A stretch of DNA of 64,000 nt from Psychroflexus aurantiacus (lineage in GTDB: Bacteria > Bacteroidota > Bacteroidia > Flavobacteriales > Flavobacteriaceae). Shown in pieces: positions 1 to 8,543 of this stretch. Where the stretch lies: the NCBI RefSeq assembly GCF_010820555.1, contig NZ_JAAIKD010000003.1, forward strand, positions 62,001 through 126,000, given 5' to 3'. Both the position numbers and the translations under genes were made by a program. How positions within the stretch are numbered: position 1 is the stretch's first letter; each line of letters opens with the position of its first letter. Below the pieces are notes generated by a model, which saw only the letters and a program-made list of their open reading frames with translations, was not told where the DNA came from and made no database searches.

Positions 1-327
1 GGGACGACGGGTATACACACTTTGCGAATTTACAATCCGGTTAAGAACTCTTACAAGCACGATGCTGAAGGTGAGTTTATTCTGAAATATATTCCAGAAT
101 TAAGATCAATTCCACTAGAGTTTATCCATGAGCCCTGGAAATTAACCCCCATGGAACAAGACATGTATGGTTTTCAACTTGGTAAGGATTATCCAAAACC
201 CATTGTCGATCTGGAAGCTTCACGCCAGTTTGCTTCCGATTCCATCTGGAAAATAATTCAGTCTGAACGATCCAAAGCTGAAGGCCAAAAAATTCTGGAA
301 AGACATACGATACGCGGCAGTCATTAA
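1..327 (+). CDS. DNA photolyase/cryptochrome family protein, C-terminal part (5' truncated by window edge)
   Basis: Only about the last 108 residues are visible; the frame is open from base 1. They match the end of the FAD-binding helical domain of class I photolyases/cryptochromes: [11 protein letters not shown], then FIHEPWKLT, then the conserved tail [14 protein letters not shown]. Known members use FAD and blue/near-UV light to split UV-induced pyrimidine dimers. Two other family members (DASH and FeS type) lie at 10.5-13.4 kb, so this is a third. The stop overlaps that of convergent kdsB by four bases. The antenna domain is outside the window, so CPD versus other specificity is inference. 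Confidence 0.85.
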   Translation, partial: GTTGIHTLRIYNPVKNSYKHDAEGEFILKYIPELRSIPLEFIHEPWKLTPMEQDMYGFQLGKDYPKPIVDLEASRQFASDSIWKIIQSERSKAEGQKILERHTIRGSH

Positions 328-1064
328 GTGAATTTCAGCCTTGCCTTTTCCAGATCTTCAGGCGTATCAATGCCAATGCTCACTTCCTGTGTTTCCACCA
401 TTTTGATGGTTTTCCCATTTTCCAGATAGCGAATGCATTCAATTTTTTCTGAAGCTTCCAGTGGACTCATGGGTAAATTATAAAACGCCATTAAGGCTTC
501 CTTTCTAAACGCATAAATCCCTACGTGTTTGAAATAAATCACCTCCACATCCTTAGCTCTGTGAAACGGAATGGGAGATCTCGAAAAGTACAGGGCAAAA
601 TTGTTTAAATCTGTAATCACTTTCACCTGATTCGGATTCACTATATCCTCTTCTGATGTTAACCTGACTTTGAGGGAAGCCAGGTCGATGATTTTATGGG
701 TATCCTTTTCAAAAACATCCAGGAGCTGACTCAGCGCTTTTTCATTGATAAAGGGTTCATCCCCCTGCACGTTGATGACGATATCCACATCCATAGATTC
801 AACGGCTTCAGCAATACGATCACTGCCACACTCGTGTTCTTTTTGGCTCCTGATGGCTTTGCCACCTTGCTTTTCAATTTCAGAAAAAATAAGTTCCGAA
901 TCGGTCACAACATACACCTCATCAAAAAGCCCGGTATTTTTGGCAGCTTCATAGGTTCTGACTATCACTGGTTTTCCTGCCAGGTCCTGCATTAATTTTC
1001 CAGGAAACCTTGCCGCCTGGTAGCGGGCAGGAATCATGGCTATGACTTTAAACGGTTTTGACAT
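324..1064 (-). CDS. kdsB: 3-deoxy-manno-octulosonate cytidylyltransferase
   Basis: CMP-KDO synthetase, 246 residues, the usual length. It activates KDO with CTP for attachment to lipid A in Gram-negative lipopolysaccharide; cytoplasmic. The nucleotidyltransferase signature [13 protein letters not shown] is at residues 11-23, CGSDRIAEA at 79-87 and the Mg/CTP-binding NVQGDEP at 98-104. It lies 23 bases downstream of the RecD-like helicase gene on the same strand, so the two may be cotranscribed, and it converges on the photolyase gene with overlapping stop codons. The start is the ATG at 1064. Confidence 0.96.
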   Translation of the reverse strand: MSKPFKVIAMIPARYQAARFPGKLMQDLAGKPVIVRTYEAAKNTGLFDEVYVVTDSELIFSEIEKQGGKAIRSQKEHECGSDRIAEAVESMDVDIVINVQGDEPFINEKALSQLLDVFEKDTHKIIDLASLKVRLTSEEDIVNPNQVKVITDLNNFALYFSRSPIPFHRAKDVEVIYFKHVGIYAFRKEALMAFYNLPMSPLEASEKIECIRYLENGKTIKMVETQEVSIGIDTPEDLEKARLKFT

Positions 1065-1087
1065 AATAAGTGTTTATAATGTAAAAT

Positions 1088-2521
1088 TCACAATTGTTTG
1101 TCGCTAAAGAAATCATCCTTAAAGCCTATTAAATACAACTTTTCTTTAGCTCGCGTACAGGCTGTATATAGCCATCTGAGGTAATCTTTGGTGATTCCGT
1201 CGGGTAAATAAGGCTGTTCTACAAATACGGTATCCCACTGTCCCCCCTGCGATTTGTGGCAGGTAATGGCATAGCTGAATTTCACCTGTAACGCATTGAA
1301 AAATGGATTCTGTTTCACCTTCATAAATTTCTTGTATTTGGAGGTGATGTCTTCGTAATCCTTCATCACTTCCTGATAAAGCTGGTTGGACTTTTCATAG
1401 GGTAAGGACGGAGAATTCAGGCTTAAGGTATCCAGCATGATCACGGTTTCAAAGGGTTTCATTTTGGGATAGTCCACCATCTGGACGTTTACCTCTGCAA
1501 ACCTAAATCCATACAGCTCTTTTATTCCAAAAATCTCCAGGATTTCCACGATATCTCCGTTGGCAATAAATCCGGCATCACTTTTAGGCTTGACCCAAAA
1601 ATAATTGTTTTTAACGACCATCAAAAAATCTCCCGGGGCGATTTCATCTTCTCGTAGAAGTATTCGACTTCGTATTTGTTCGTTATACAGATTGGCTCTT
1701 TTGTTGGACCTCACAATAATAGCTGTTTCCTCGTGTCCCAGGTTGTCGTAAGCTTCGTTGATCGCATCCAGAATTTCATACCCATCCACCAGTCTCACCA
1801 TATCTGATTTATCTGAAAGCTGGAATTTAAAATTTTCAAAATCCTCATCTTCAATGGTTTCTCTTATTTTGGTAGCGTTCAAAAGAATGCTGCTCTCCAG
1901 CCGCTGTCGAACGACCTCGTCCAGCTCCACGGGAATCACGTCCATCTGGTAATGGTTGGTCAGTGTTTTTTCATCCAAAGCCGGGCTCAAATTTGATTTA
2001 ACCGGAGGTAACTGGGCTGTATCTCCAATAAAAATAAGTTTGCAGTTATCTCCGGAATAGACATACTCCATGAGATCATCTAACACAGAACCTTTATTAA
2101 AAAGCTGGTCTCCACTGGGAAAATCGGGAATCATGGAAGCCTCATCTACTATAAAAATGGTGTTTTTATGCTTATTGACCTGCGGCACGAACTCGATTCC
2201 GCCTCCACTCGTACTTTTAGGCTGGTAAATTTTACGATGTATGGTTTGTGCGTATTGATTGCTGTAATTTGAAATCACTTTGGCTGCACGACCGGTAGGT
2301 GCCGCCAGAATCACTTTCTTTTTTACCTTCCAGATGTTTTTGACCAGGGTTCCAATAATGGTCGTTTTACCGGTACCCGCATAACCTTTGAGCAAAAAAA
2401 TACGGTCCACTGAGGTTTCCAGAACAAATTTCGCCAGCAGCTGTAAAGTCAGATCCTGCTTGGGTGTTGGCGGGTGTCCAAAATCAGTTTTGAGTATTTC
2501 ATAAAACTCTTGATTATCCAT
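1088..2521 (-). CDS. RecD-like ATP-dependent DNA helicase
   Basis: Superfamily 1 helicase of the short RecD2-like type common in Bacteroidota (477 residues). Walker A GYAGTGKTT lies at residues 46-54, Walker B IVDEASM at 124-130, a TGRAA motif at about 76-80, and a C-terminal UvrD_C_2-type block with CHKSQGGQWDTV from residue 421 and YTACTRA at 452-458. There are no RecB/RecC neighbours, so a stand-alone role in DNA repair or processing is inferred. A minus-strand -7 element (TATATTTG, 2547-2554) precedes the ATG. The exact substrate cannot be read from sequence. Confidence 0.88.
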   Translation of the reverse strand: MDNQEFYEILKTDFGHPPTPKQDLTLQLLAKFVLETSVDRIFLLKGYAGTGKTTIIGTLVKNIWKVKKKVILAAPTGRAAKVISNYSNQYAQTIHRKIYQPKSTSGGGIEFVPQVNKHKNTIFIVDEASMIPDFPSGDQLFNKGSVLDDLMEYVYSGDNCKLIFIGDTAQLPPVKSNLSPALDEKTLTNHYQMDVIPVELDEVVRQRLESSILLNATKIRETIEDEDFENFKFQLSDKSDMVRLVDGYEILDAINEAYDNLGHEETAIIVRSNKRANLYNEQIRSRILLREDEIAPGDFLMVVKNNYFWVKPKSDAGFIANGDIVEILEIFGIKELYGFRFAEVNVQMVDYPKMKPFETVIMLDTLSLNSPSLPYEKSNQLYQEVMKDYEDITSKYKKFMKVKQNPFFNALQVKFSYAITCHKSQGGQWDTVFVEQPYLPDGITKDYLRWLYTACTRAKEKLYLIGFKDDFFSDKQL

Positions 2522-2546
2522 AAAAAATGTTATCGTGCATAAATTT

Positions 2547-2554
2547 CAAATATA
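2547..2554 (-). promoter_or_regulatory. -7 promoter element for the RecD-like helicase gene
   Basis: Minus-strand TATATTTG fits the Bacteroidota -7 consensus TANNTTTG, about 26 bases before the ATG. No clear -33 TTTG is seen at the standard distance. Confidence 0.5.
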
Positions 2555-2577
2555 AGCACGATTTTTTAGTGCTATAC

Positions 2578-2607
2578 TTTTGTGATTGAAAAAAAGTTGT
2601 AGTTTTG
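2578..2607 (+). promoter_or_regulatory. Bacteroidota-type promoter for the 2637-4627 operon
   Basis: TTTTG (2578-2582) and TAGTTTTG (2600-2607) match the -33/-7 pair with 17 bases between, slightly short of the ideal 19. Another -7-like TACTTTTG overlaps at 2575-2582. The first gene starts 29 bases after the -7 box. Confidence 0.55.
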
Positions 2608-2636
2608 CTTATATCAAAAACTCTTAATTATAAGTT

Positions 2637-3284
2637 ATGAAGATTGTATTACAGATTGTACTTTGGGTTGTCATCGGTGTTTTAGGCTATTATGTATATA
2701 ATGCTGTTTATGGACCTGTAGAGTTTAACAAGATTAAAGACAGACGTTTCATAGATGTTGTCGAGAAAATGAAAGACATTCGTGAAGCTCAACTAGCCCA
2801 TGAAGAAATTATCGGCAATTATGAAGATAGTTTTGAGGATCTCATAAAATTCATCGACACTGCACAATATGTAATTACACAGAGAAGAGATACTACTTTT
2901 CTTGATAAAGAATACAGAAAGATTTACGGTGTGGATAAATATATTGAAGATGTGGTTATCGATACCTTAGGTTTTGCATCCGTTAGAGATTCTATTTTTG
3001 ACGCGTCTGAAGATTACAGCGATTTGATGTACATTCCTCATACAGACAAGAAAAGGTTTGAAATGAAAGCCGGATATCTGGAAGAAGATGGAAAAAAAAT
3101 CCCTGTATTTGAAGTCAGAGCTCCTAAAGATTTAATCCTGGCAGATCTTGATCAGGATCTGGTCATGCAGGAAAAACAAATCAAGTCTGTTGACGGGGTA
3201 GATGGTCCTGCGATCACTGTAGGCTCCATGACTCAAGTCAACACCAGTGGAAACTGGCCTAAAAACTTTGGTGAAATTAAATGA
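2637..3284 (+). CDS. Conserved Bacteroidota protein with one N-terminal membrane segment
   Basis: 215 residues, function unknown. Residues 4-25 form one hydrophobic helix (LQIVLWVVIGVLGYYVYNAVY) with a single charged residue before it, so a membrane anchor with the remainder probably on the periplasmic side is likely. The rest is soluble and charged (FNKIKDRRFIDVVEKMKDIREAQ) with no motif I recognise. It is the first gene of a tight operon: its stop overlaps the start of the DUF3822 gene, which is followed by rsmD. The same order is common in Flavobacteriaceae, hinting at an RNA- or envelope-linked housekeeping role, but this is inference only. Confidence 0.8.
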   Translation: MKIVLQIVLWVVIGVLGYYVYNAVYGPVEFNKIKDRRFIDVVEKMKDIREAQLAHEEIIGNYEDSFEDLIKFIDTAQYVITQRRDTTFLDKEYRKIYGVDKYIEDVVIDTLGFASVRDSIFDASEDYSDLMYIPHTDKKRFEMKAGYLEEDGKKIPVFEVRAPKDLILADLDQDLVMQEKQIKSVDGVDGPAITVGSMTQVNTSGNWPKNFGEIK

Positions 3285-4081
3285 TGAGTGAAAGCTCAAC
3301 ATATCCTATAAACAGATTATCCATCTTCATTTTACAAGATGGATTTTCTTTTTTAGTAACAGATTCATTGACGACACCGCTCTTCTTTAAAAATTTCAAA
3401 CTCGGCAACTCTCAGTCCACCTCAGAACTTCTTAAGGTTTTAAAAACAGAGATTACTCCAGCCTTCATCGAAATTCAAAACATTGCAACCCTGGAAGTCA
3501 TTTATGGCAATCCCCAGTTCAGCATTGTCCCGCAAGCCTATTTTGAAGAGTCTCACCTGCCTCATTATTTGAAATACAGCTCCAAACTCATCGAAGGGGA
3601 TGACTTTTCCTATGATGAGATCCTGCCAATTCAGGCCAACACAGTTTATATACCCTATGTAAACATCAACAATTACCTTTTCGAAATTTTTGGAAGCTTT
3701 AAATTCACACATCTTTTTTCTGGTTTAATCGAAAAAGCCTTCGAAAAAAGCTTCTCTTCCAAAGAATATATCAGGATACATGTGAGTGGTCACCTCCTCT
3801 ATGTTGCGGCTTTCAGAAACCAAAAATTACTGCTTTCCAATGCCTTTGCTTTCGAAACTTCAGAAGATTTCGCCTATTACATCCTCTTCACAATCAAAGA
3901 ATTGAACCTAAACCGTGAAGAAGTTATCACCGAATTTACAGGCGATTTCCTAGATACTGAAGAAAATTCTGCATTAGCAATACTTTCTACCTATCTTAGA
4001 CATCTTTCGTTTTCAAATGCATACACACCCCCCGCATTTGAAAATCTGGAGGGATTTCAAGAGCATTTTAATTTATTATAA
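3281..4081 (+). CDS. DUF3822 family protein
   Basis: 266 residues with the features of the Bacteroidota-specific DUF3822 family, whose members look like degenerate actin/ASKHA-fold proteins and are nearly always next to rsmD. Function is unknown. No signal peptide or membrane helix is seen, so it is probably cytoplasmic. The ATG overlaps the stop of the preceding gene (ATGA) and the stop is 3 bases before rsmD, so the three genes are translationally linked. The family assignment rests on the FILQDGFSFLV start, the length and the rsmD neighbour. Confidence 0.85.
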   Translation: MMSESSTYPINRLSIFILQDGFSFLVTDSLTTPLFFKNFKLGNSQSTSELLKVLKTEITPAFIEIQNIATLEVIYGNPQFSIVPQAYFEESHLPHYLKYSSKLIEGDDFSYDEILPIQANTVYIPYVNINNYLFEIFGSFKFTHLFSGLIEKAFEKSFSSKEYIRIHVSGHLLYVAAFRNQKLLLSNAFAFETSEDFAYYILFTIKELNLNREEVITEFTGDFLDTEENSALAILSTYLRHLSFSNAYTPPAFENLEGFQEHFNLL

Positions 4082-4084
4082 GCC

Positions 4085-4627
4085 ATGAGAATAGTATCCG
4101 GACGTCTTAAAGGACGAAGACTAATTGCCCCCAAAAAACTTCCCGTAAGACCTACCACCGATATGGCCAAGGAAGCGCTTTTCAATATTTTGAACAACAG
4201 GCTTCGCTTTCAGGACCTGGATGTCATCGACTTATTTGCAGGAATAGGAAGCATTTCTTTTGAATTTATGTCCAGAGGGACACAACGGGTCACGGCTGTT
4301 GATGCTAATTTTGACTGTATTAAATTCCTGACCAAAACCTCGGAAGAACTGGACCTGGACCTGAATATCATCAAAAGTGACGTCTTCGATTTTTTGCAAA
4401 AAACACCACTCAAGGCAGATCTTATTTTTGCAGACCCTCCTTACGATTTACCCCTCGAGGAATTTGAACAAATTGAAAACAGCATCAGAGAACGCTCACT
4501 TTTAAAAGAAGATGGATTGTTGATTATCGAGCATTCCAAACACAGCAATTTGGAACACATAGAAACCTACTCGGAACAAAGAAAGTACGGAAATTCAGTA
4601 TTTAGCTTTTTCAAAATGCACTCCTAA
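4085..4627 (+). CDS. rsmD: 16S rRNA (guanine966-N2)-methyltransferase RsmD family
   Basis: SAM-dependent rRNA methyltransferase, 180 residues, normal length. The N-terminus MRIVSGRLKGRRL is typical of RsmD. The SAM motif DLFAGIGS is at residues 49-56, the acidic motif AVDAN at 71-75 and the catalytic DPPY at 117-120. Known members methylate N2 of G966 in 16S rRNA on the assembled 30S subunit. It is the last gene of the operon begun at 2637. No clear terminator hairpin follows. Confidence 0.95.
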   Translation: MRIVSGRLKGRRLIAPKKLPVRPTTDMAKEALFNILNNRLRFQDLDVIDLFAGIGSISFEFMSRGTQRVTAVDANFDCIKFLTKTSEELDLDLNIIKSDVFDFLQKTPLKADLIFADPPYDLPLEEFEQIENSIRERSLLKEDGLLIIEHSKHSNLEHIETYSEQRKYGNSVFSFFKMHS

Positions 4628-4685
4628 TCTTCTATTATCTTTCAAGGGAAATCATTTCTGAAAAGAATTTTAGAAACAGATTAAT

Positions 4686-4693
4686 TACCTTTG
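4686..4693 (+). promoter_or_regulatory. -7 promoter element for the flavin reductase gene
   Basis: TACCTTTG fits TANNTTTG and lies 13 bases before the ATG at 4707, which would leave a very short leader. It argues against the upstream TTG at 4701 as start. No -33 match. Confidence 0.45.
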
Positions 4694-4706
4694 TAAAAAT
4701 TTGAAC

Positions 4707-5579
4707 ATGAAAAGCTTTTTACCAGCAGAATTAGAAATCAAAAACCTTTACGGAATGCTTTCTGGCTCTATTGGTCCAAGACCTATCGCCTTGGTAAGCA
4801 CTGTCGATCAAAACGGGGCTCCAAACTTGTCCCCTTACAGCTTTTTCAATGTGTTCAGCGCCAATCCTCCCATTTTGATTTTTTCACCGGTAAGACGTGT
4901 GAGAGACAATTCTGAAAAACACACTTTAAAAAACGCTTTACAAACCAAAGAAGTTGTGATCAATGTGGTGAACTGGGATATGGTGCAGCAAGTTTCCCTG
5001 TCCAGTACAGAATATGAGCAGGGTGTCAATGAATTTGAAAAATCCGGTTTTTCAATGCTGAAGTCTGACTTGGTCAAACCACCACGCGTGAAAGAATCTC
5101 CAGTACAGTATGAATGCAAAGTGAAGGATACGATTGCTTTGGGTGAAAACGGCGGAGCAGGAAATCTGGTGATTGCAGAAGTGGTAAAAATTCATATTCG
5201 CGAAGATTTGCTGGATGAAGGTCTACACATCGATCAGCACAAAATTGATCTGGTAGCCAGAATGGGCGGTAACTGGTATTCCAGAGCCAGCCAGGGAATG
5301 TTTGAAGTGGAAAAACCTATCCTCAAACAGGGAATCGGCGTGGATCAGCTGCCAAAATCAATCCGACTGAGTTCCGTTTTAACCGGGAATGACCTTGGTC
5401 AGCTAGGTAATTTGGAAGAATTACCCCACGATTCCACAGTTAAAGATTTTATTACTGAATATGATTTAGAGGATTTTATAGAAGAAAATACCGAGGAGCA
5501 GATTCACCTCATCGCACAGCAATACATTCAAAAAAACGAGCTTGAAAAAGCTTTACATATTTTACTCGCAAAACAATAA
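4707..5579 (+). CDS. Flavin reductase family protein with C-terminal extension
   Basis: FMN-binding split-barrel flavin reductase-like protein, 290 residues. Residues 1 to about 190 are the domain, with SGSIGPRPIALVST and NLSPYSFFNVFSANPP typical of its FMN/NAD(P)H-binding region. The last ~90 residues are an acidic extension (EYDLEDFIEENTEEQIHL) not needed for the core fold. The electron acceptor is unknown; such proteins reduce FMN or carry it. I take the ATG at 4707 rather than the TTG at 4701 because of the -7 box just upstream. The DUF3127 gene follows after 2 bases, so they form an operon. Confidence 0.85.
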   Translation: MKSFLPAELEIKNLYGMLSGSIGPRPIALVSTVDQNGAPNLSPYSFFNVFSANPPILIFSPVRRVRDNSEKHTLKNALQTKEVVINVVNWDMVQQVSLSSTEYEQGVNEFEKSGFSMLKSDLVKPPRVKESPVQYECKVKDTIALGENGGAGNLVIAEVVKIHIREDLLDEGLHIDQHKIDLVARMGGNWYSRASQGMFEVEKPILKQGIGVDQLPKSIRLSSVLTGNDLGQLGNLEELPHDSTVKDFITEYDLEDFIEENTEEQIHLIAQQYIQKNELEKALHILLAKQ

Positions 5580-5581
5580 TT

Positions 5582-5956
5582 ATGGAAGTACAAGGAAAAA
5601 TTAAAGTCTTAGGAGAAACCAAAGAATTTGGTAGTAATGGTTTTAGGAAACGCGAAATGGTGGTAACCACCGAAGAGCAGTATCCACAACATATCTTAAT
5701 TGAATTTGTTCAGGATAAAACCAGTTTATTAGACAATTTTAATGTTGGTCAAAACGTAAAAGTCGGTATCAACTTAAGAGGTCGCGAATGGGTGAGCCCA
5801 CAGGGCGAAACCAAATATTTCAACTCTTTAAACGGCTGGAGAGTCGAAAATGTAGATCAAAACAGCGCTGCAGGTGCCCCACCTGTTCCGCCATCAGATC
5901 AGTTTGAACCCGTGCAGGATTTAAACGAGGAAGACGATGATGATTTGCCGTTTTAA
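5582..5956 (+). CDS. DUF3127 family protein
   Basis: 124 residues. The N-terminal ~90 residues match DUF3127, a small Bacteroidota family predicted to have an OB-type fold like single-stranded DNA-binding proteins (MEVQGKIKVLGETKEFG, then NGWRVENVD). The tail is Pro-rich and ends in acidic EEDDDDLPF, which closely resembles the acidic DDDIPF-type tip of SSB proteins that recruits partners. Function is unproven; nucleic-acid binding is inferred from the OB-like pattern and tail. It is cotranscribed with the flavin reductase 2 bases upstream and followed by a terminator. Confidence 0.85.
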   Translation: MEVQGKIKVLGETKEFGSNGFRKREMVVTTEEQYPQHILIEFVQDKTSLLDNFNVGQNVKVGINLRGREWVSPQGETKYFNSLNGWRVENVDQNSAAGAPPVPPSDQFEPVQDLNEEDDDDLPF

Positions 5957-5979
5957 TCTACATCTTCGCATAAAACACA

Positions 5980-6014
5980 AAAGCTCTGGAGGTATATCTG
6001 GAGCTTTTTTTATT
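5980..6014 (+). terminator. Rho-independent terminator after the DUF3127 gene
   Basis: AAAGCTC (5980-5986) pairs with GAGCTTT (6001-6007), the stem extending inward with G-U pairs, followed by a T run. Confidence 0.75.
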
Positions 6015-6043
6015 TTTACGCAGCCCATTTAAAACCTTAAGCC

Positions 6044-7423
6044 TTGATAGCCAGATTAGAACTCTTTTTTGCAAAATTCCTTCCCTCCCCGTTTACGCTT
6101 AGTATTCTACTTACACTGGTCACCCTGGTCTCAGCGGTGTGTTTTGGAGATTTCTCCGGCGAAGCAAATCAGGTGGTTTCTACCTTTCATGCCTGGCAAT
6201 CGGGACTATGGAATCAGGAATTACTGGTCTTTGGTTATCAGATGATGCTGATCCTGGTGCTTGGACATGTTCTGGTGCTAAGCTCCCCCGTTAATAAACT
6301 CCTGGAATTCATTACTCAGGGAGCTGTAGATACCAAAAGAGCCGTGGTTCTGGTGAGTGTCAGCACCATGCTTATGGGGTTTTTCAACTGGGGGCTGGGC
6401 TTAATCTTCGGGGCCATACTGGCCAGGAAAATCGGTGAAAAATCGGCCAGAGAAAACCTGAATATTAACTATCCGCTCATCGCCGCTTTGGGATATTCCG
6501 GAATGATGATTTGGCATGGTGGCATTTCCGGATCAGCTCCTTTAAAAGCAGCCGAAGAAGGCCATTTGCATTCCATTATGAATAAAATTCCTTCAGGATT
6601 ACCTGCTGAAATCTCTACATCTGAAACCATTTTCAGCTCGAGTAATCTGATCATTTTTGGAATTATTCTTTTGGTGGTCCCCTTGATTTTCAGAGCTATT
6701 AAGCGGAGATCGAATTCCAAATATGAGGTCTCAAGCCTTTATACCTTCAGTCCATCAAAATCAGTTGAGACTCCCGATCGGGTCAACTTCAAAGAGGAGT
6801 CCGCTCATATTTTGGAGAGGAACAACCTGTTAACACTAGGTTTTGGAGGGTTGATTACGCTTTGCTTCTTTGTCGTTTATGGAGAAGACCTTCTCCGGTT
6901 GAATATCACCCCAAACCTGCTCAACTTTCTGATGCTGGGTTTGGGAGTTTTGTTTCATAAATCTATATCCCAATATCTAGGCTCATTGGCAGAAGCGATC
7001 AAAGGGGCTTCGGGTATTTTAATTCAATTCCCCTTGTATTTTGGCATTATAGGGGTGATGAAGGAGAGCGGCTTGGCAGTGAGTTTCGCCCAGTTTTTTG
7101 TAGACATTTCAACTGAAGCCACGCTTCCCATTTTTACGTTTATAAGCTCTGGCATTGTCAATATTTTTGTACCCAGCGGTGGCGGACAATGGGCTATACA
7201 GGGACCTATAGCTTTGGAATCTGCCTCCAAACTGGGGGTGCCCATTCCTAAAATCATCATGGCCCTGAGCTATGGTGATCAGGTTACCAATATGCTTCAA
7301 CCGTTCTGGGCTTTACCACTTCTTGCCATAACCAAGTTAAAGGCGAGCGACATTTTTCCATTTACTTTTTTATTATTTATCATTGGCAGCGTAATTTTCA
7401 TCACTGGCCTCTTAATATTTTAA
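6044..7423 (+). CDS. atoE: AtoE family short-chain fatty acid transporter
   Basis: 459-residue polytopic inner-membrane protein with about 11-12 hydrophobic segments, the usual length of the AtoE family. Diagnostic stretches are FLPSPFTLSILLTL near the start, FVPSGGGQWAIQGP in the C-terminal third and QPFWALPLLAI near the end. E. coli AtoE is linked to acetoacetate/short-chain fatty acid degradation; here there are no ato catabolic genes nearby, so the substrate is inferred. The start must be the TTG at 6044: an in-frame stop lies two codons upstream and the next ATG is far inside. aat follows after 3 bases. Confidence 0.88.
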   Translation: MIARLELFFAKFLPSPFTLSILLTLVTLVSAVCFGDFSGEANQVVSTFHAWQSGLWNQELLVFGYQMMLILVLGHVLVLSSPVNKLLEFITQGAVDTKRAVVLVSVSTMLMGFFNWGLGLIFGAILARKIGEKSARENLNINYPLIAALGYSGMMIWHGGISGSAPLKAAEEGHLHSIMNKIPSGLPAEISTSETIFSSSNLIIFGIILLVVPLIFRAIKRRSNSKYEVSSLYTFSPSKSVETPDRVNFKEESAHILERNNLLTLGFGGLITLCFFVVYGEDLLRLNITPNLLNFLMLGLGVLFHKSISQYLGSLAEAIKGASGILIQFPLYFGIIGVMKESGLAVSFAQFFVDISTEATLPIFTFISSGIVNIFVPSGGGQWAIQGPIALESASKLGVPIPKIIMALSYGDQVTNMLQPFWALPLLAITKLKASDIFPFTFLLFIIGSVIFITGLLIF

Positions 7424-7426
7424 TCC

Positions 7427-8074
7427 ATGTACAAACTGACTAAAGACATCATATTTCCACATCCCAAATTCGCAGATGAAAAGGGCTTACTGGCTTTTGG
7501 GGGTGATTTAAGTCTGGAACGCCTAAAAGTGGCTTACGAAAATGGGATATTCCCCTGGTACGAGGAAGGACAGCCCATACTTTGGTGGAGTCCGGACCCC
7601 CGAATGGTTTTATTCCCTGAAAACCTGAAGATCTCTAAATCCATGAAAAAGCTTTTTAAGGAAAAAGCGTTTAAGGTCACCTACAATGAGGATTTTGAAT
7701 TCGTGATTCGTCAGTGTGCTGATATCAATAGAGAACGACAGGACGGAACCTGGATTACTGAGGATATGATTCAGAGCTATGTCAAATTACATGAAGCCGG
7801 ACTGGCAAAATCTGTTGAAGTCTGGAAAGACGGCAACATTGTTGGAGGCCTGTACGGGATCTTGTTGAAAGATAAAAATGTATTCTGTGGTGAAAGCATG
7901 TTTACCAAAGTCGATAATGCTTCAAAATACGGCTTCATTACGCTGGTCAAAAATATGGAGAAGAACGGCATCAGCCTGATCGATTGTCAGGTCTACACCA
8001 AACATCTTGAAAGTCTTGGGGCAGAGGAAATCAGCAGACATAATTTTTTGACTCTTCTGCATTCTAAAGTTTAA
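7427..8074 (+). CDS. aat: Leucyl/phenylalanyl-tRNA--protein transferase
   Basis: 215 residues, usual length. It transfers Leu or Phe from aminoacyl-tRNA to N-terminal Lys/Arg of proteins, marking them for ClpS/ClpAP degradation (N-end rule). The signature FPWYEEGQPILWWSPDPRMV spans residues 42-61; GGLYG (140-144) and CGESMF (154-159) belong to the GNAT-like catalytic half. It follows atoE by 3 bases. Its stop shares a TTAA tetranucleotide with the stop of convergent csaA. Confidence 0.96.
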   Translation: MYKLTKDIIFPHPKFADEKGLLAFGGDLSLERLKVAYENGIFPWYEEGQPILWWSPDPRMVLFPENLKISKSMKKLFKEKAFKVTYNEDFEFVIRQCADINRERQDGTWITEDMIQSYVKLHEAGLAKSVEVWKDGNIVGGLYGILLKDKNVFCGESMFTKVDNASKYGFITLVKNMEKNGISLIDCQVYTKHLESLGAEEISRHNFLTLLHSKV

Positions 8075-8421
8075 GAAATCCGAGTGCCATTGTCGACCCT
8101 GTGGTCCGGCGATAACAGGGAAGTTCCTAAACTGCCATCTACAGCTGCCAAAACCAGGCACTCACTCATCATCGTAGCGATTTGTTTGGGAGGAAAATTG
8201 AGCACGGCAATAACCTGTTTTCCAATCAGCTCTTCTGCCCTGTAAAGTTGGGTAATTTGAGCTGATGAACGCTTGATGCCAAACTCGCCAAAGTCGATTT
8301 CAAGCTTTAGAGCAGGATTCCTGGCTTCCCTGAAAATTTCAGCCTTTAAAATCGTTCCTACCCGCATATCAACATTTTGAAAATCAGTCCAGGTCAACTG
8401 TTGTTCAGTTGTATTCTTCAT
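8071..8421 (-). CDS. csaA: CsaA-type tRNA-binding protein
   Basis: 116 residues forming one EMAP-II/Trbp111 OB-fold tRNA-binding domain. VDMRVGTILKAEIF, then KRSSAQITQLY, then KQVIAVLNFPPKQIA follow Bacillus CsaA along its whole length. Family members are homodimers that bind tRNA and have been reported to act as secretion-related chaperones. It is a single gene; it overlaps aat by four bases tail to tail. Confidence 0.93.
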   Translation of the reverse strand: MKNTTEQQLTWTDFQNVDMRVGTILKAEIFREARNPALKLEIDFGEFGIKRSSAQITQLYRAEELIGKQVIAVLNFPPKQIATMMSECLVLAAVDGSLGTSLLSPDHRVDNGTRIS

Positions 8422-8543
8422 AAATAGCTAGCTTAAGCATAAGTTTTACTTATATCGAAATCAATACAAGTTACTTTATTTTATAATTGCCTTAACGAAC
8501 AGGGATTTAATAAACATTAAGTTTACAAAAAAAAAGTGCAACT

